37,363 nt of DNA from a virus: IMG/VR virus record IMGVR_UViG_3300032282_003236, positions 1 through 37,363 of that record. One strand, 5' to 3'. The position numbers were made by a program, and so were the translations under genes. Below, piece after piece: positions 1 through 7,391 of the stretch; the first letter of the stretch is position 1, and every line of letters begins with the position of its first letter. The notes under the pieces were generated by a model. The model did not search any database. It saw only the letters and a program-made list of their open reading frames with translations, and was not told where the DNA came from.

Positions 1-12
1 AGACAATTAAAC
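1..12. repeat. 12-bp terminal direct repeat, left copy
   Basis: AGACAATTAAAC at the left end is identical to the last 12 bases of the window. It could be a circular-contig overlap or filled-in cohesive ends. It is not the tRNA-type attachment core seen near the integrase. Confidence 0.85.
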
Positions 13-44
13 CCTGTTACCCACACCCCAAAAAAAGATTCCCT

Positions 45-62
45 AATGAGACGCGTCTCATT
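45..62. repeat. 18-bp perfect palindrome
   Basis: AATGAGACG is followed directly by its reverse complement CGTCTCATT with no spacer. It is a candidate dimeric-protein binding site or part of a cos/origin structure. It lies next to the iteron-like clusters. Confidence 0.8.
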
Positions 63-338
63 TACTCAGTGCCGCATCAGCCGTCACTGTGGAACACTTA
101 CCATTAAAGCGTGGAACGTCTTTGTGACGGATGTTACTGAGAGAATTCCAGTTTAGCACAAAACTCTCTCTATATAGGAAAGCGTGCTTGCATTATAGAG
201 TTGCCTACAATTTAGCCGTCACGCCGTCACAATCACGTTCCACGCCCGCACCACAGGAGTTCCACGGTGACGGCGTGACGCGTCACGAGCGTTGATTTAC
301 ACCATACAAGCAGATTTTCTGAGTCGCAATCGCGGCGA

Positions 339-1943
339 CTAAGTGGATGGAGGGCTGATCATCCAACCCTTCCAAGTGCGTGTGTCTCCTTTAGAGATGC
401 GCACATCGCAGAACTGATCATCTGCGAACAAGCGACCGAGCAGTGTGCTGCACTTGTTGTGTTGGAATAGTTTCTTTGCCATTGTCGCGACGTTGCACCA
501 GTGGCCACCTTCTCCTGTCAATAAAAGCTGAAGCGTCTCAGCCTTCCCATGCCACACCTTGGGCCTCACCATTGAGCCATTAACCCACACCTGCGGCACA
601 GGCTTATCTCCCACCAAATCCCACAGCTTAACGCCGCCTTCAGGCATGTCGTCGAGCATATCCTCGCCAGTGCGTTCACCACCTTTGAAAATCGCCGAGT
701 CGATCATACTCATCAAAGCGGCCGCCGGTGAGTCATCAAACAACTCATCTTTGATGCACGGTGCGTGATACTCACGAAAGCCGAAGCGCGTGGCATTGCT
801 GCCGTCGCCGTAGGTCTTCAGTTCTTCCGGCACCTGCCACTCGTTTATCAACCAATGCAAATAACATGGCAACTCACGCTCCATGACATCCCGAAACTCG
901 CGCTGGTTCTCAATCGTGTTTGTCGTGATGATCGGCAGCGGCCTTGCTGCGCAGTGCAACACCAGCACCTTGTCGCCAAAGTCACTGGTGATCATCGGCA
1001 GCGACCGCAGCTTGTCTGGATCATCGTTGACCGAGATCGTCAGGCGCCAGAACGGCGACACGCTACAAGGCTCGGTGCGCATCAAACGCATCCGTTGCGC
1101 TGGATTCGCCACCACCTGCTTGATCTTCTCCGCGAGTGAGGTGCGATCCACCGTCCGCTGCGATGGCGTCGGGATCTCTGACAGCATCAGGTGTTCCGCC
1201 GAAAACACATCCCCGTTGAATTCATCGGCTTCAAACAAGAACTTCGCCGGATCGGCGTAGCGTCCCGGCCCACCAAGCAGCGGCGTGATGATCTGCTCTT
1301 GGATGCGATTCTTACCACAGCCTCGCGGCCCAGCCAAAATCATCGCGTGACCAGCCCGCCAGTGTCCAGGCTCACCGCGTCGAATCGCCTCCGCCGCCAC
1401 CTTGCACCACGAGTGAAACCACGGCGTCTGATCCACGCCACCGATCTCACGCCGGTCGAGCTGTCCGTGAATCAGTTGCTTCACATTCTCCCACGTCCCC
1501 TCGGTAGGCTGGAGCATCTTCGGCGCATTCTTCACCAGCACACGCTCCCCCGAGTCGAGGGTATAAATCTGCGATTGATATCCCGGTAGCGATGGCAGCA
1601 CCTCATCGAGCGACCGTTGCTTCCGCACATGCAGCAGCACCCGCTTCGCCTCACTCAGCATCTCATTCTCCCGCGCCTTGATCGCGATCATCCGCCCTGG
1701 TAGCCCACGCATGCAATCTATCGTCGCCTGCCCCGGCCACCGCTGCCAGCGCAGATCATCGCCTTGCATGATGAAGTTGTCACCATCACCGCTTTTCCAG
1801 TAGATGCGCATTTCTTGCGCCACGGCATCAGGATCAAACGCCTGCGGAGCCGCAGCACCACCCGCCTCGAAGTTCGCCGGAGCATCGGGTGCTGCCTTCG
1901 TCACTTTCCCGCGTCGCGGATTCGCTGTTTTGTCTTTCGCCAT
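339..1943 (-). CDS. SF3-type replicative helicase (P4-alpha / DUF5906-like), 534 aa
   Basis: This is a likely phage replication helicase acting with the separate primase encoded just upstream. A P-loop GPRGCGKN is at about residues 205-212 after a hydrophobic beta strand (MILA). A hydrophobic strand ending in acidic residues (HLMLSEIP, about 251-258) is a plausible Walker B. A polar stretch near SVND (about 305) may be the SF3 motif C. The P-loop has Asn where Ser or Thr normally follows Lys. The ATG start has a good Shine-Dalgarno (AAGGAG, 4 nt upstream), within a leader CAACCAAC-TTTAAGGAG that resembles the leader of the gene starting at 3619. It is the last gene of the early operon and is followed by the iteron-like region 1-338. 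The helicase call is based on motifs and context. Confidence 0.75.
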   Translation of the reverse strand: MAKDKTANPRRGKVTKAAPDAPANFEAGGAAAPQAFDPDAVAQEMRIYWKSGDGDNFIMQGDDLRWQRWPGQATIDCMRGLPGRMIAIKARENEMLSEAKRVLLHVRKQRSLDEVLPSLPGYQSQIYTLDSGERVLVKNAPKMLQPTEGTWENVKQLIHGQLDRREIGGVDQTPWFHSWCKVAAEAIRRGEPGHWRAGHAMILAGPRGCGKNRIQEQIITPLLGGPGRYADPAKFLFEADEFNGDVFSAEHLMLSEIPTPSQRTVDRTSLAEKIKQVVANPAQRMRLMRTEPCSVSPFWRLTISVNDDPDKLRSLPMITSDFGDKVLVLHCAARPLPIITTNTIENQREFRDVMERELPCYLHWLINEWQVPEELKTYGDGSNATRFGFREYHAPCIKDELFDDSPAAALMSMIDSAIFKGGERTGEDMLDDMPEGGVKLWDLVGDKPVPQVWVNGSMVRPKVWHGKAETLQLLLTGEGGHWCNVATMAKKLFQHNKCSTLLGRLFADDQFCDVRISKGDTRTWKGWMISPPST

Positions 1944-1947
1944 GTCT

Positions 1948-1953
1948 CTCCTT
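1948..1953 (-). promoter_or_regulatory. Shine-Dalgarno of the helicase gene
   Basis: AAGGAG lies 4 nt before the ATG at 1943. It shows that canonical SD sites are used in the early region, in contrast to the late genes. Confidence 0.6.
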
Positions 1954-1964
1954 AAAGTTGGTTG

Positions 1965-3227
1965 TTAGAAGTCCCATTGCCTGAATGCCTGCCTCACGTC
2001 ATCACTGCTCAGCACCTCGTCGCTGCACTTCGCCAGATCGTTCAAATCCTTCACCGCCGAGCCATCGGGCAGCATCAGCCCCGGTGTGGTCACCTTCACC
2101 GCCGCCGCCTTGATGTCGCCTCGTCCCCATGCTTGAAGGTTAGCCGTGTCATACACCGGCCCCACGCAAAACGTCTCCACCGCCGCCCCTGCCGCGACGA
2201 GTTGCGCACTCCATCGCGCTGCCGCCTCCATACCTGGAACGCGACGCTTGCTCGCGTTCTCGTCATCCTTCAGCGCGTCGGCATCCACCATGATCCGCAC
2301 CCGCTTCCCCGCAAAATTCGGCAGCACCGACTCCCGCATCCTGTTCCCCGCGCCCAGCATGCACACCACCGACACACGCGAGAGCATCCGGTGCCGATTG
2401 AGAAAATGATACGCTGCGATCATGTCCGGCCCCCCCTCCACCAGCATCACAGCAGGCCGCGTTTCGAGATCATGCGCACCGAGCGGCCAGTTCTTCCCCG
2501 CCGTGCTCCAGGTCTTGATCGCTCCTCGATGTGTCTCGTAGGGTAGATTATCCAGTCGGCGAAACTCCGCCACATGCCGCTTGTCGTCGATGGCACACCA
2601 GCTCGGGAACGTCGCCGCCGCCACGCATGAGTTGTTGTCTAGTTCACAGCCATTTTTCCCATGCCTCTCGCAGCGCGGCATCCACACACCACTGCGTCGA
2701 GGATACAGCGGCCACATCGAAAACGCCATACGCCGGTAACTCCGCGCACACAGCATCACCGCATCCACATCGAGTCCGCGCTTCTCGGCGACCATCGCCC
2801 ACTCAGGGTCGCGTAGGTGACGCAGTGGCGGCAGATCAGGCGGCACATCTTCCGTCACAAGCCGATTTTCCAACACCGGAGCCGCTGGAGCCACCGGACG
2901 CGACCAGGTCACCTCCGCCCCCATCGCCACGCCAGCCATCCGCGCCATATCGGTCAAAGCCTGCTTAAAATCGCAACCCTTAAGTTGCTGCCAGAACGCA
3001 AATATGTCACCATCCCACCCGCATCCATAGCAGTGAAACCGATGTTCAAATCCCTTCTTGCCGCCGATATTGAACGACGGCGACTTCTCCGCATGAAAGG
3101 GGCAGGGAGCCGCGAATAATCCGGCTCCCACCTTCCGAATCCCCGCCACCGCACACCACTCTGCCACCCGTAGTGCATCCACTCGCCCCATGACTTCGAG
3201 TTTAAGATGTGAAAAATCAAAACTCAT
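1965..3227 (-). CDS. DnaG-like phage primase, CHC2 zinc finger plus TOPRIM, 420 aa
   Basis: This primase synthesises RNA primers for phage DNA replication. The N-terminal CHC2 zinc finger is visible: C42, H45, C66 and C69 in CPFH...CYGC, with the typical KSPSF between them. A TOPRIM core follows, with the acidic strand VMLVEGGPDM (E264, D268) and a DxD pair, VDAD (D315, D317). A second Cys/His cluster (C186, H189, C194, C201) sits between the domains. The ATG start overlaps the stop of the preceding gene as ATGA (3224-3227), so translation is coupled. The SF3-like helicase follows 22 bp downstream. Primase and helicase are thus split into two proteins, unlike P4 alpha, where they are fused. 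Confidence 0.88.
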   Translation of the reverse strand: MSFDFSHLKLEVMGRVDALRVAEWCAVAGIRKVGAGLFAAPCPFHAEKSPSFNIGGKKGFEHRFHCYGCGWDGDIFAFWQQLKGCDFKQALTDMARMAGVAMGAEVTWSRPVAPAAPVLENRLVTEDVPPDLPPLRHLRDPEWAMVAEKRGLDVDAVMLCARSYRRMAFSMWPLYPRRSGVWMPRCERHGKNGCELDNNSCVAAATFPSWCAIDDKRHVAEFRRLDNLPYETHRGAIKTWSTAGKNWPLGAHDLETRPAVMLVEGGPDMIAAYHFLNRHRMLSRVSVVCMLGAGNRMRESVLPNFAGKRVRIMVDADALKDDENASKRRVPGMEAAARWSAQLVAAGAAVETFCVGPVYDTANLQAWGRGDIKAAAVKVTTPGLMLPDGSAVKDLNDLAKCSDEVLSSDDVRQAFRQWDF

Positions 3228-3619
3228 GCAGCCCTCCTCATCACAGTCTCAAACGGCGGGTTCTGCTCAACCAGTTCGACGCGGGCATTGAACCACCACG
3301 TTTCTCCCACGGTCGGGTCGAAGCTCCGGATCAGGTAGCGTTCCGGGTATGGCCATTCGCCCTCGATTGCGATTAGTTCACCGAGGGCGCTGTGCAGCCC
3401 CAGCCGGTGACGAGCGAGCCCAAGCAAATGCGTGGATTCCACCACCGTATCGCCGATTTGGATCTGCGGGCGTGGATAGGATTGGAGCATTGCAAGTCGG
3501 GCGAGCCACCAGACATGGCGGGAAGCGGGTTCCGTTTTCGCCTCTGAAGAAGCAGAACCAGCAGGTGCAGCGCAACGGGCAGGATCGCCCGTAGTTGGAG
3601 GTTTGATTTCTTCGTCCAT
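3224..3619 (-). CDS. Conserved early protein of unknown function, 131 aa
   Basis: I do not recognise a family. The protein has a polar, Ala/Pro/Ser-rich N-terminus of about 35 residues. A folded-looking part follows, with aromatic patches (HVWWLARL, GETWWFNARVELVEQNPPFE). No transmembrane segment or metal motif is obvious. The ATG has an AAAGGA Shine-Dalgarno 8 nt upstream, and the stop overlaps the primase start (ATGA), which suggests a role in the replication operon. It lies directly downstream of the truncated end of the integron-cassette insertion, and its leader (CAACCAACATTCAAAGGA) resembles that of the helicase gene, so the native phage leader appears to resume here. Confidence 0.6.
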   Translation of the reverse strand: MDEEIKPPTTGDPARCAAPAGSASSEAKTEPASRHVWWLARLAMLQSYPRPQIQIGDTVVESTHLLGLARHRLGLHSALGELIAIEGEWPYPERYLIRSFDPTVGETWWFNARVELVEQNPPFETVMRRAA

Positions 3620-3634
3620 ATTTTTAGTCCTTTG

Positions 3635-3681
3635 AATGTTGGTTGCGGTCAGCCTGCCCGTTGCTGACCTGATCGTTAGGC
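3635..3681 (-). other. Truncated integron attC site (a)
   Basis: In the minus sense, R'' GCCTAAC (3681-3675) overlaps the TAA stop of the cassette gene. It is followed by a hairpin with GGTCAGC pairing to GCTGACC. The expected R' (GTTRRRY) is missing and the leader of the gene at 3619 begins instead. This marks the 3' end of the inserted array. Confidence 0.55.
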
Positions 3682-3891
3682 GTCATCCCAGTCGCCATGT
3701 TCCAGAGCCTTGATTGCTTCGCGGATCGACTCCATTTGGGAGGCGTTCCACCCTTCCATGTATTCAGTTCGTTTCTCATACGGTTTGTCTCCACCGACCA
3801 CCGACTTCGGATAGATGCCCACGTCGGTCGCGGCATCCAGAGCGGCGCGCAGACGGCGGATGCGACACCACGGCCAATGCCGCCTAACCAC
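3676..3891 (-). CDS. Integron cassette gene 2, small acidic-tailed protein, about 71 aa
   Basis: I do not recognise a named family. The C-terminal half (GGDKPYEKRTEYMEGWNASQ, then an amphipathic helix ending in DWDDA) looks like small phage or mobile-element proteins with a YMxGWNA motif. The stop TAA lies inside the attC core GCCTAAC, a common arrangement in gene cassettes. The proposed start is a GTG at 3891, at the junction of the upstream attC. The frame also stays open back to an ATG at 3942 inside that attC, so the start is uncertain. The cassette runs from the G of GTTAGGC near 3888 to GCCTAAC near 3675, and these end cores are exact complements. Confidence 0.5.
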   Translation of the reverse strand: MVRRHWPWCRIRRLRAALDAATDVGIYPKSVVGGDKPYEKRTEYMEGWNASQMESIREAIKALEHGDWDDA

Positions 3892-3975
3892 GCGCTTCAG
3901 CGAACCCGGCCATCGCATCACTGTTGCAATCCAAGCTTTCATGTGGGCCGGGTCGCTGAGCTTGATTCGTTAGCC
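3882..3975 (-). other. Integron attC site (b), complete
   Basis: In the minus sense, R'' is GGCTAAC (3975-3969). L'' is CAGCGACCCGGCC and L' is GGCCGGGTTCGCTG, which pair with a single unpaired base in L'. R' is GTTAGGC (3888-3882). A single-stranded hairpin with an extrahelical base is the defining structure of attC sites folded for integron integrase. The site separates cassette 1 (upstream) from cassette 2. Confidence 0.8.
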
Positions 3976-4277
3976 CGAGGAATTTCCAGCTTGTAGCGGA
4001 CGCTTCCTTGACGCGCCTCGCTCACATGTTCCTCCCCAAGCAGTTCCGAATTGGCGTAAAACACCCACTCAATCATGTCCCTCAGGTGGACGATACGGAT
4101 TACATTAGGCTCTCCACTGAGCGCGGAGATGGCCTGAACCAAGAAGTGTTCATCGTCGGCTTTTCCGTAGACGAATACCGTGTTCTTGATTTTTCCTTCT
4201 TCATTTCGGATCACTGCCCACAACCCGACAAGGTTGCTCATTGTGCCGTTAGCGTTTATCTTTTTCACTGTTTTCAT
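3939..4277 (-). CDS. Integron cassette gene 1, hypothetical, 112 aa
   Basis: I do not recognise a family. The protein is a compact soluble alpha/beta type, with strands such as LVGLWAVIRN and KNTVFVYGK, then helices around DDEHFLVQAIS and RDMIEWVFY. There is no signal peptide or membrane segment. An ATG at 4277 lies 29 nt after the cassette's 5' core (GTTAGCC at 4306-4300), the usual distance in gene cassettes. A TTG at 4295 is an alternative. The gene ends inside attC (b). The cassette's 5' core GTTAGCC and 3' core GGCTAAC are exact complements, as expected for a cassette that once circularised. Base composition is more AT-rich than in the flanking phage genes. Confidence 0.6.
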   Translation of the reverse strand: MKTVKKINANGTMSNLVGLWAVIRNEEGKIKNTVFVYGKADDEHFLVQAISALSGEPNVIRIVHLRDMIEWVFYANSELLGEEHVSEARQGSVRYKLEIPRANESSSATRPT

Positions 4278-4299
4278 GGTCGTCTGATAATTCAAAGAG

Positions 4300-4346
4300 G
4301 GCTAACAAGACGGTGATCCCAACGGAGACCCGCCGTGTTGTTAAGT
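4300..4346 (-). other. Integron attC-like site (c), short
   Basis: In the minus sense, R'' is ACTTAAC (4346-4340), a perfect RYYYAAC. Short arms follow (ACGGCGG against ACCGT), then R' GTTAGCC (4306-4300). At 47 bp it is shorter than usual, and its arms pair less well than those of sites (b) and (e). It is the upstream edge of cassette 1. Confidence 0.5.
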
Positions 4347-4414
4347 TTAGGGTTGTTTGTGGGTTTGGTTTGCATTCAGGTTTCGCCCTCGGTCTCCGTG
4401 GGATACCTCCCCGT

Positions 4415-4945
4415 TCACGCACCCACCTCAGCATACAGCTTCACCAGCGGTTCCAGCGTCTCGCGCACGCTCTGCTTCACACTCGCAGGCCAGCGGCTCA
4501 TCGGCTCGCGTTCCTGCCATTCGCGGATGAAGCCGAGCGTCCGCTGGCACGCATTCGTCAGCAGCAGCAGTTCATTGCTCTCCCGGCGTTGTGGCACACC
4601 GCGCTCCGCCGCCGCATCCTCACCCGGCAGTGCCAGGGCAAACGTGAGCTGGCTCGCATCATCCAGCAACGCGCACTTGCGTTGCGCTTGCAGGCTCCGC
4701 AGCGCAAAGCGCACCACATCCTCGCGGATCGTTGCGTCCAGTTTGCGCAGCTTGTTCCAGAATTCCTCATCGGTGCGCACATGCGCGTGCTTCTTCCAGC
4801 CTGCGATGTGCTGCCCCATCGCCGCACCCTTGCGCGCCACTTCACAAACATTCTCCCGCAGTAGGTCCAGCCCCTCGGCCACCTCCGCATGCAGTTCACG
4901 AATCTCGGCCTCTTCAGCCATCATAACTTCGACTTGATCACTCAT
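4415..4945 (-). CDS. Early phage protein of unknown function, 176 aa
   Basis: I do not recognise a family. The sequence is strongly helical. An N-terminal acidic helix (AEEAEIRELHAEVAEGLDLL) is followed by KKHAHVRTDEEFWNKLRKL and further helices up to SVRETLEPLVKLYAEVGA. No catalytic or metal motif is visible. The ATG follows the stop of the upstream HTH gene by 2 nt, so the two are probably cotranscribed. Downstream lies the integron-cassette insertion (site c begins about 70 bp after the stop). A role in early replication or control is only suggested by position. Confidence 0.6.
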   Translation of the reverse strand: MSDQVEVMMAEEAEIRELHAEVAEGLDLLRENVCEVARKGAAMGQHIAGWKKHAHVRTDEEFWNKLRKLDATIREDVVRFALRSLQAQRKCALLDDASQLTFALALPGEDAAAERGVPQRRESNELLLLTNACQRTLGFIREWQEREPMSRWPASVKQSVRETLEPLVKLYAEVGA

Positions 4946-4947
4946 AA

Positions 4948-5484
4948 TTAGCGTTTCTTGGGTTCGTTGTTCGTCTCACAGAATTTCTCGCGTGCCTTCC
5001 GGCTGGCCTTGGCCGATTCCTCACCACGCATCCAGCGTGAAGGCTCCAAGTCATTTTGGCGGCAGTAATTCCACGCCGCATTCGACAGGCTCGCTCGGGT
5101 CACCCCCATGCGCCGCGCCATTGCCGCCATCGGCAGTTCCATCGTGATGCCGAGGTCGAGCGCATACGCCATCCCCATCACTTTCACGGCACACGGCGCA
5201 GGCACCAGGGCAAACGCGAACACCTTTTGCAGGAACTGCAAAATACGCCGTTCCCGCTCACTCATGCGCTCCCGCGCCTTCGCCGTGATCTCGGCCACCA
5301 CGATTTGTGCCTCCTCTTTCGTCAGCTTCGCCAGCGACTTCCACAGCAGTTCCTCCCGCAGCTTCGCATCGAGTTCCGCATCCGGTGTCACCACCGCCCG
5401 CTGAAACATCGGGATCGACCCCGCATGCATCCCCGACAGCGCCGCCGTCATCTCATCGCCCGTATGATTCGATTCATGTCTCAT
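4948..5484 (-). CDS. HTH DNA-binding protein, 178 aa
   Basis: The C-terminal third contains a likely helix-turn-helix: MAAMARRMGVTRASLSNAAW (about residues 119-138). Helix one is followed by the turn residues MGVT and a recognition helix. The upstream region has long charged helices (KLTKEEAQIVVAEITAKARE, then MSERERRILQFLQKVFAF), perhaps for oligomerisation. The tail is basic. The start is ATG at 5484, 2 nt after the previous stop; an internal Met at residue 12 is possible. It could be a transcription factor or an origin-binding protein of the replication operon. No specific family is recognised. Confidence 0.6.
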   Translation of the reverse strand: MRHESNHTGDEMTAALSGMHAGSIPMFQRAVVTPDAELDAKLREELLWKSLAKLTKEEAQIVVAEITAKARERMSERERRILQFLQKVFAFALVPAPCAVKVMGMAYALDLGITMELPMAAMARRMGVTRASLSNAAWNYCRQNDLEPSRWMRGEESAKASRKAREKFCETNNEPKKR

Positions 5485-5486
5485 GG

Positions 5487-6068
5487 TCAGTCCTGGAGTT
5501 GCGCCACCAGCCGGGCGAGTTCGGCGCGTGTCACTTCACACCCAGCCCGAAAAAGCACCGTGTGACGGCGTTGATTCACCTCATAGGGCATGTCCTGCTG
5601 GGTGATCGACGGCACCACCTTGCGCTGGCCTTCGATCCATGCGCGCTGCTCGTGGATCGGGCGGATGTAGTTGCGCGCAAACACCTGCTTCACCTGCTCC
5701 CGCGTCATGTGCTGCACTTGCACCTTGATCATGTCCGTCGTGCCGCCCGTTTGCAGCAGCACATCCACCGGCTCCAGCATCAGCCGCTCCTGCTCACTCA
5801 TTGGCAGCCGCTCCAGATGGCGGGCAGCGGGATAGTCCGACAGCAACAACTGCGGATTCACCTGCTTGCGCCCGATCTTCTCCAACGTCGCCAGCACATC
5901 CAGCGGCATCTCCAGATGGTGATTGATTTCCTCCAGCGACAGCCCCTCATCGTCGATCACCTCGACAATGATCTCTCCCGCCTTCACCCAGGCTTGCACC
6001 CCTTGATGAAACAGGTCTTTGATTTGGTTCAGTTTGCTCTGTGTATTTGTAACGGTCAGTGTTTTCAT
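5487..6068 (-). CDS. Conserved early phage protein, 193 aa
   Basis: I do not recognise a family. The protein looks soluble and helical. It has a segment SLEEINHHLEMPLDVLATLEKIGRKQVNP that could be a DNA-binding helical repeat, then a charged middle and a C-terminus RRHTVLFRAGCEVTRAELAR. The ATG overlaps the previous gene's stop (ATGA, 6065-6068), so it is translationally coupled. With the HTH gene downstream it forms a likely early-control or replication-accessory module. Confidence 0.55.
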   Translation of the reverse strand: MKTLTVTNTQSKLNQIKDLFHQGVQAWVKAGEIIVEVIDDEGLSLEEINHHLEMPLDVLATLEKIGRKQVNPQLLLSDYPAARHLERLPMSEQERLMLEPVDVLLQTGGTTDMIKVQVQHMTREQVKQVFARNYIRPIHEQRAWIEGQRKVVPSITQQDMPYEVNQRRHTVLFRAGCEVTRAELARLVAQLQD

Positions 6069-6406
6069 GCAGCTATCTTGTTGGTTTGTGTTTTGGTTTT
6101 CAGTTCACCCACCGCAGCCGAAGCCGCAGCGAGTTGAAAAATCTTGCGGGCGTGAGCACGGCGGCGGAATTTATCCTGTGCTTTGATGTTGTGTTCCTTG
6201 TTCCGTTCTGGATGCGCAGATCTCCATGCTCTAATGATCAAAAAACGCATGGGATCACGAGATCTGCGTTCCGCTGAGCGGGCGTTTAAACGGGCACGAT
6301 TTTTGAGATAACGCGCTTTAAAAGCAGCCTTGTTTTGAAGATAGTATTCACGTCGCCGCTCCCGTTGCTCCGGCGTCAGTTCCTTCTTCACAGCATCCAC
6401 CCCCAT
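6065..6406 (-). CDS. Small very basic protein, possible nucleic-acid binder, 113 aa
   Basis: Arg and Lys make up a large part of the first 90 residues (for example QRERRREYYLQNKAAFKARY). The helical YYLxNKxxFKARYLKNRARLNAR repeat resembles the basic arm that precedes HNH nuclease domains in some phage proteins, but no HNH residues follow. The start lies inside the preceding gene (19-nt overlap) and the stop overlaps the next start as ATGA. Function unknown. Confidence 0.5.
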   Translation of the reverse strand: MGVDAVKKELTPEQRERRREYYLQNKAAFKARYLKNRARLNARSAERRSRDPMRFLIIRAWRSAHPERNKEHNIKAQDKFRRRAHARKIFQLAAASAAVGELKTKTQTNKIAA

Positions 6407-6681
6407 TTGTGTTGAAGTTTCCCCACCTGCCGCGCACTCTCCGCCTCGGCCTCTGTGATGATGCGCTCACACGCTAGCCTCCCCACACTCGCCGCCATAC
6501 GCTCAAGGCCCAGCGTCATCTTGTCCGCCGGACTCACATCCGGCATCAGGATCAACGCATCGCAGTGGCCAATGATCTTCTGCCAGTCCGCCATCTTCTC
6601 CCGTGCCAGCAGAATCGCCCGCACCGGTGCCAGCTTAATCTCCCGCGTCGCAGGCGCGTGTTCCCACAAAGCCGCACTCAT
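6388..6681 (-). CDS. Small phage protein of unknown function, 97 aa
   Basis: No recognised family. The protein is mainly helical with several Met and Ala residues (VRAILLAREKMADWQKIIG, PDVSPADKMTLGLERMAASV). The ATG overlaps the preceding stop (ATGA, 6678-6681). It sits in a tightly coupled run of five early genes between 7391 and 4948. Confidence 0.5.
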   Translation of the reverse strand: MSAALWEHAPATREIKLAPVRAILLAREKMADWQKIIGHCDALILMPDVSPADKMTLGLERMAASVGRLACERIITEAEAESARQVGKLQHKWGWML

Positions 6682-7391
6682 ACCTCCACCTCCTTCATGC
6701 GGCGGCGTGAGTCTGCTTTGATCTTCGCCATCACTTCACCGCATGCCTTGCATCGAGTTTTGTGCCACTTCACAGGCAAAGGCACACGGCAGTCCACACA
6801 CACACCCGCTTCACGCAGTCGGCGGGATCGCTCACGGCCATAGGCCGAATTGAATTTCCCATTGATCCGCACCGGCGGCATTCCAGTCAGGTCGATCTCC
6901 ACTGCTTCAGGCTTGCGCTTCTGCACCTTACCCGCCGAAAAACTCGGCAGTCTCAGTGCCTCACTCACGGCATGCATACCCAGTCGTCTTCCCGTCATCC
7001 GCAGCGTCCCCACACGCCCACGGGCCAGACGGATCATCCACCCCCATCCCACCTCAATCCGGCCACGCGTCCCATCCGTCACCAGCGCACACAGCCCCGC
7101 CACTTGCGGGCTGCGCAACTCACGCAACAACCGATCCGCCGCGTCGCACTTCCCCGCCATCTCCTGCGGATGCTCCGCCCACCATCCCGCCGCGCACGTC
7201 AGTGCCAGGTCATCCGCCAGCGTATTCAGCACCGCAGCTGCCAGCAGCCACTTGCCATCACTTGCACAAATATCCGCCGCCGAGATACTCACCCTCTCCA
7301 TCACTGGCTTCAAAAACTCATGATGCCGACCATTCGCCATCCGTCCGCCCTGCCAGCAGTCGCCATCCATTCGCTGTGTCCGATCACTCAT
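6678..7391 (-). CDS. Protein with C-terminal zinc ribbon, 237 aa
   Basis: The last 50 residues contain two Cys pairs (CVDC and CKAC, 15 residues apart) in a basic context, a typical zinc ribbon for nucleic-acid binding. A highly basic tail follows. The N-terminal 150 residues are helical with Trp-rich patches (AAGWWAEHPQEMAGK, RIEVGWGWMIRLARGRVG) and no motif I can name. The ATG overlaps the preceding stop (ATGA, 7388-7391). It may be a transcription or replication accessory factor. Confidence 0.55.
   Translation of the reverse strand: MSDRTQRMDGDCWQGGRMANGRHHEFLKPVMERVSISAADICASDGKWLLAAAVLNTLADDLALTCAAGWWAEHPQEMAGKCDAADRLLRELRSPQVAGLCALVTDGTRGRIEVGWGWMIRLARGRVGTLRMTGRRLGMHAVSEALRLPSFSAGKVQKRKPEAVEIDLTGMPPVRINGKFNSAYGRERSRRLREAGVCVDCRVPLPVKWHKTRCKACGEVMAKIKADSRRRMKEVEV

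Larger units (their letters stand above)
1..338. other. Noncoding region, candidate replication origin or packaging site
   Basis: No gene is visible. Two short motifs recur. GCCGTCAC or its complement lies at 80-87, 124-130 (7 of 8 bases), 215-222, 223-230 and 267-274, plus a 12-bp palindrome GTGACGCGTCAC at 275-286. GTTCCAC or its complement lies at 89-95, 111-117, 237-243 and 259-265. The copies form two clusters flanking an AT-richer core at about 131-214. An 18-bp perfect palindrome is at 45-62. On a circular map the region lies between the end of the helicase gene and the small terminase gene. P4-type helicases bind iterons at their origin, and lambda-type small terminases bind repeats near cos, so either role fits. 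The function is inferred. Confidence 0.55.
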
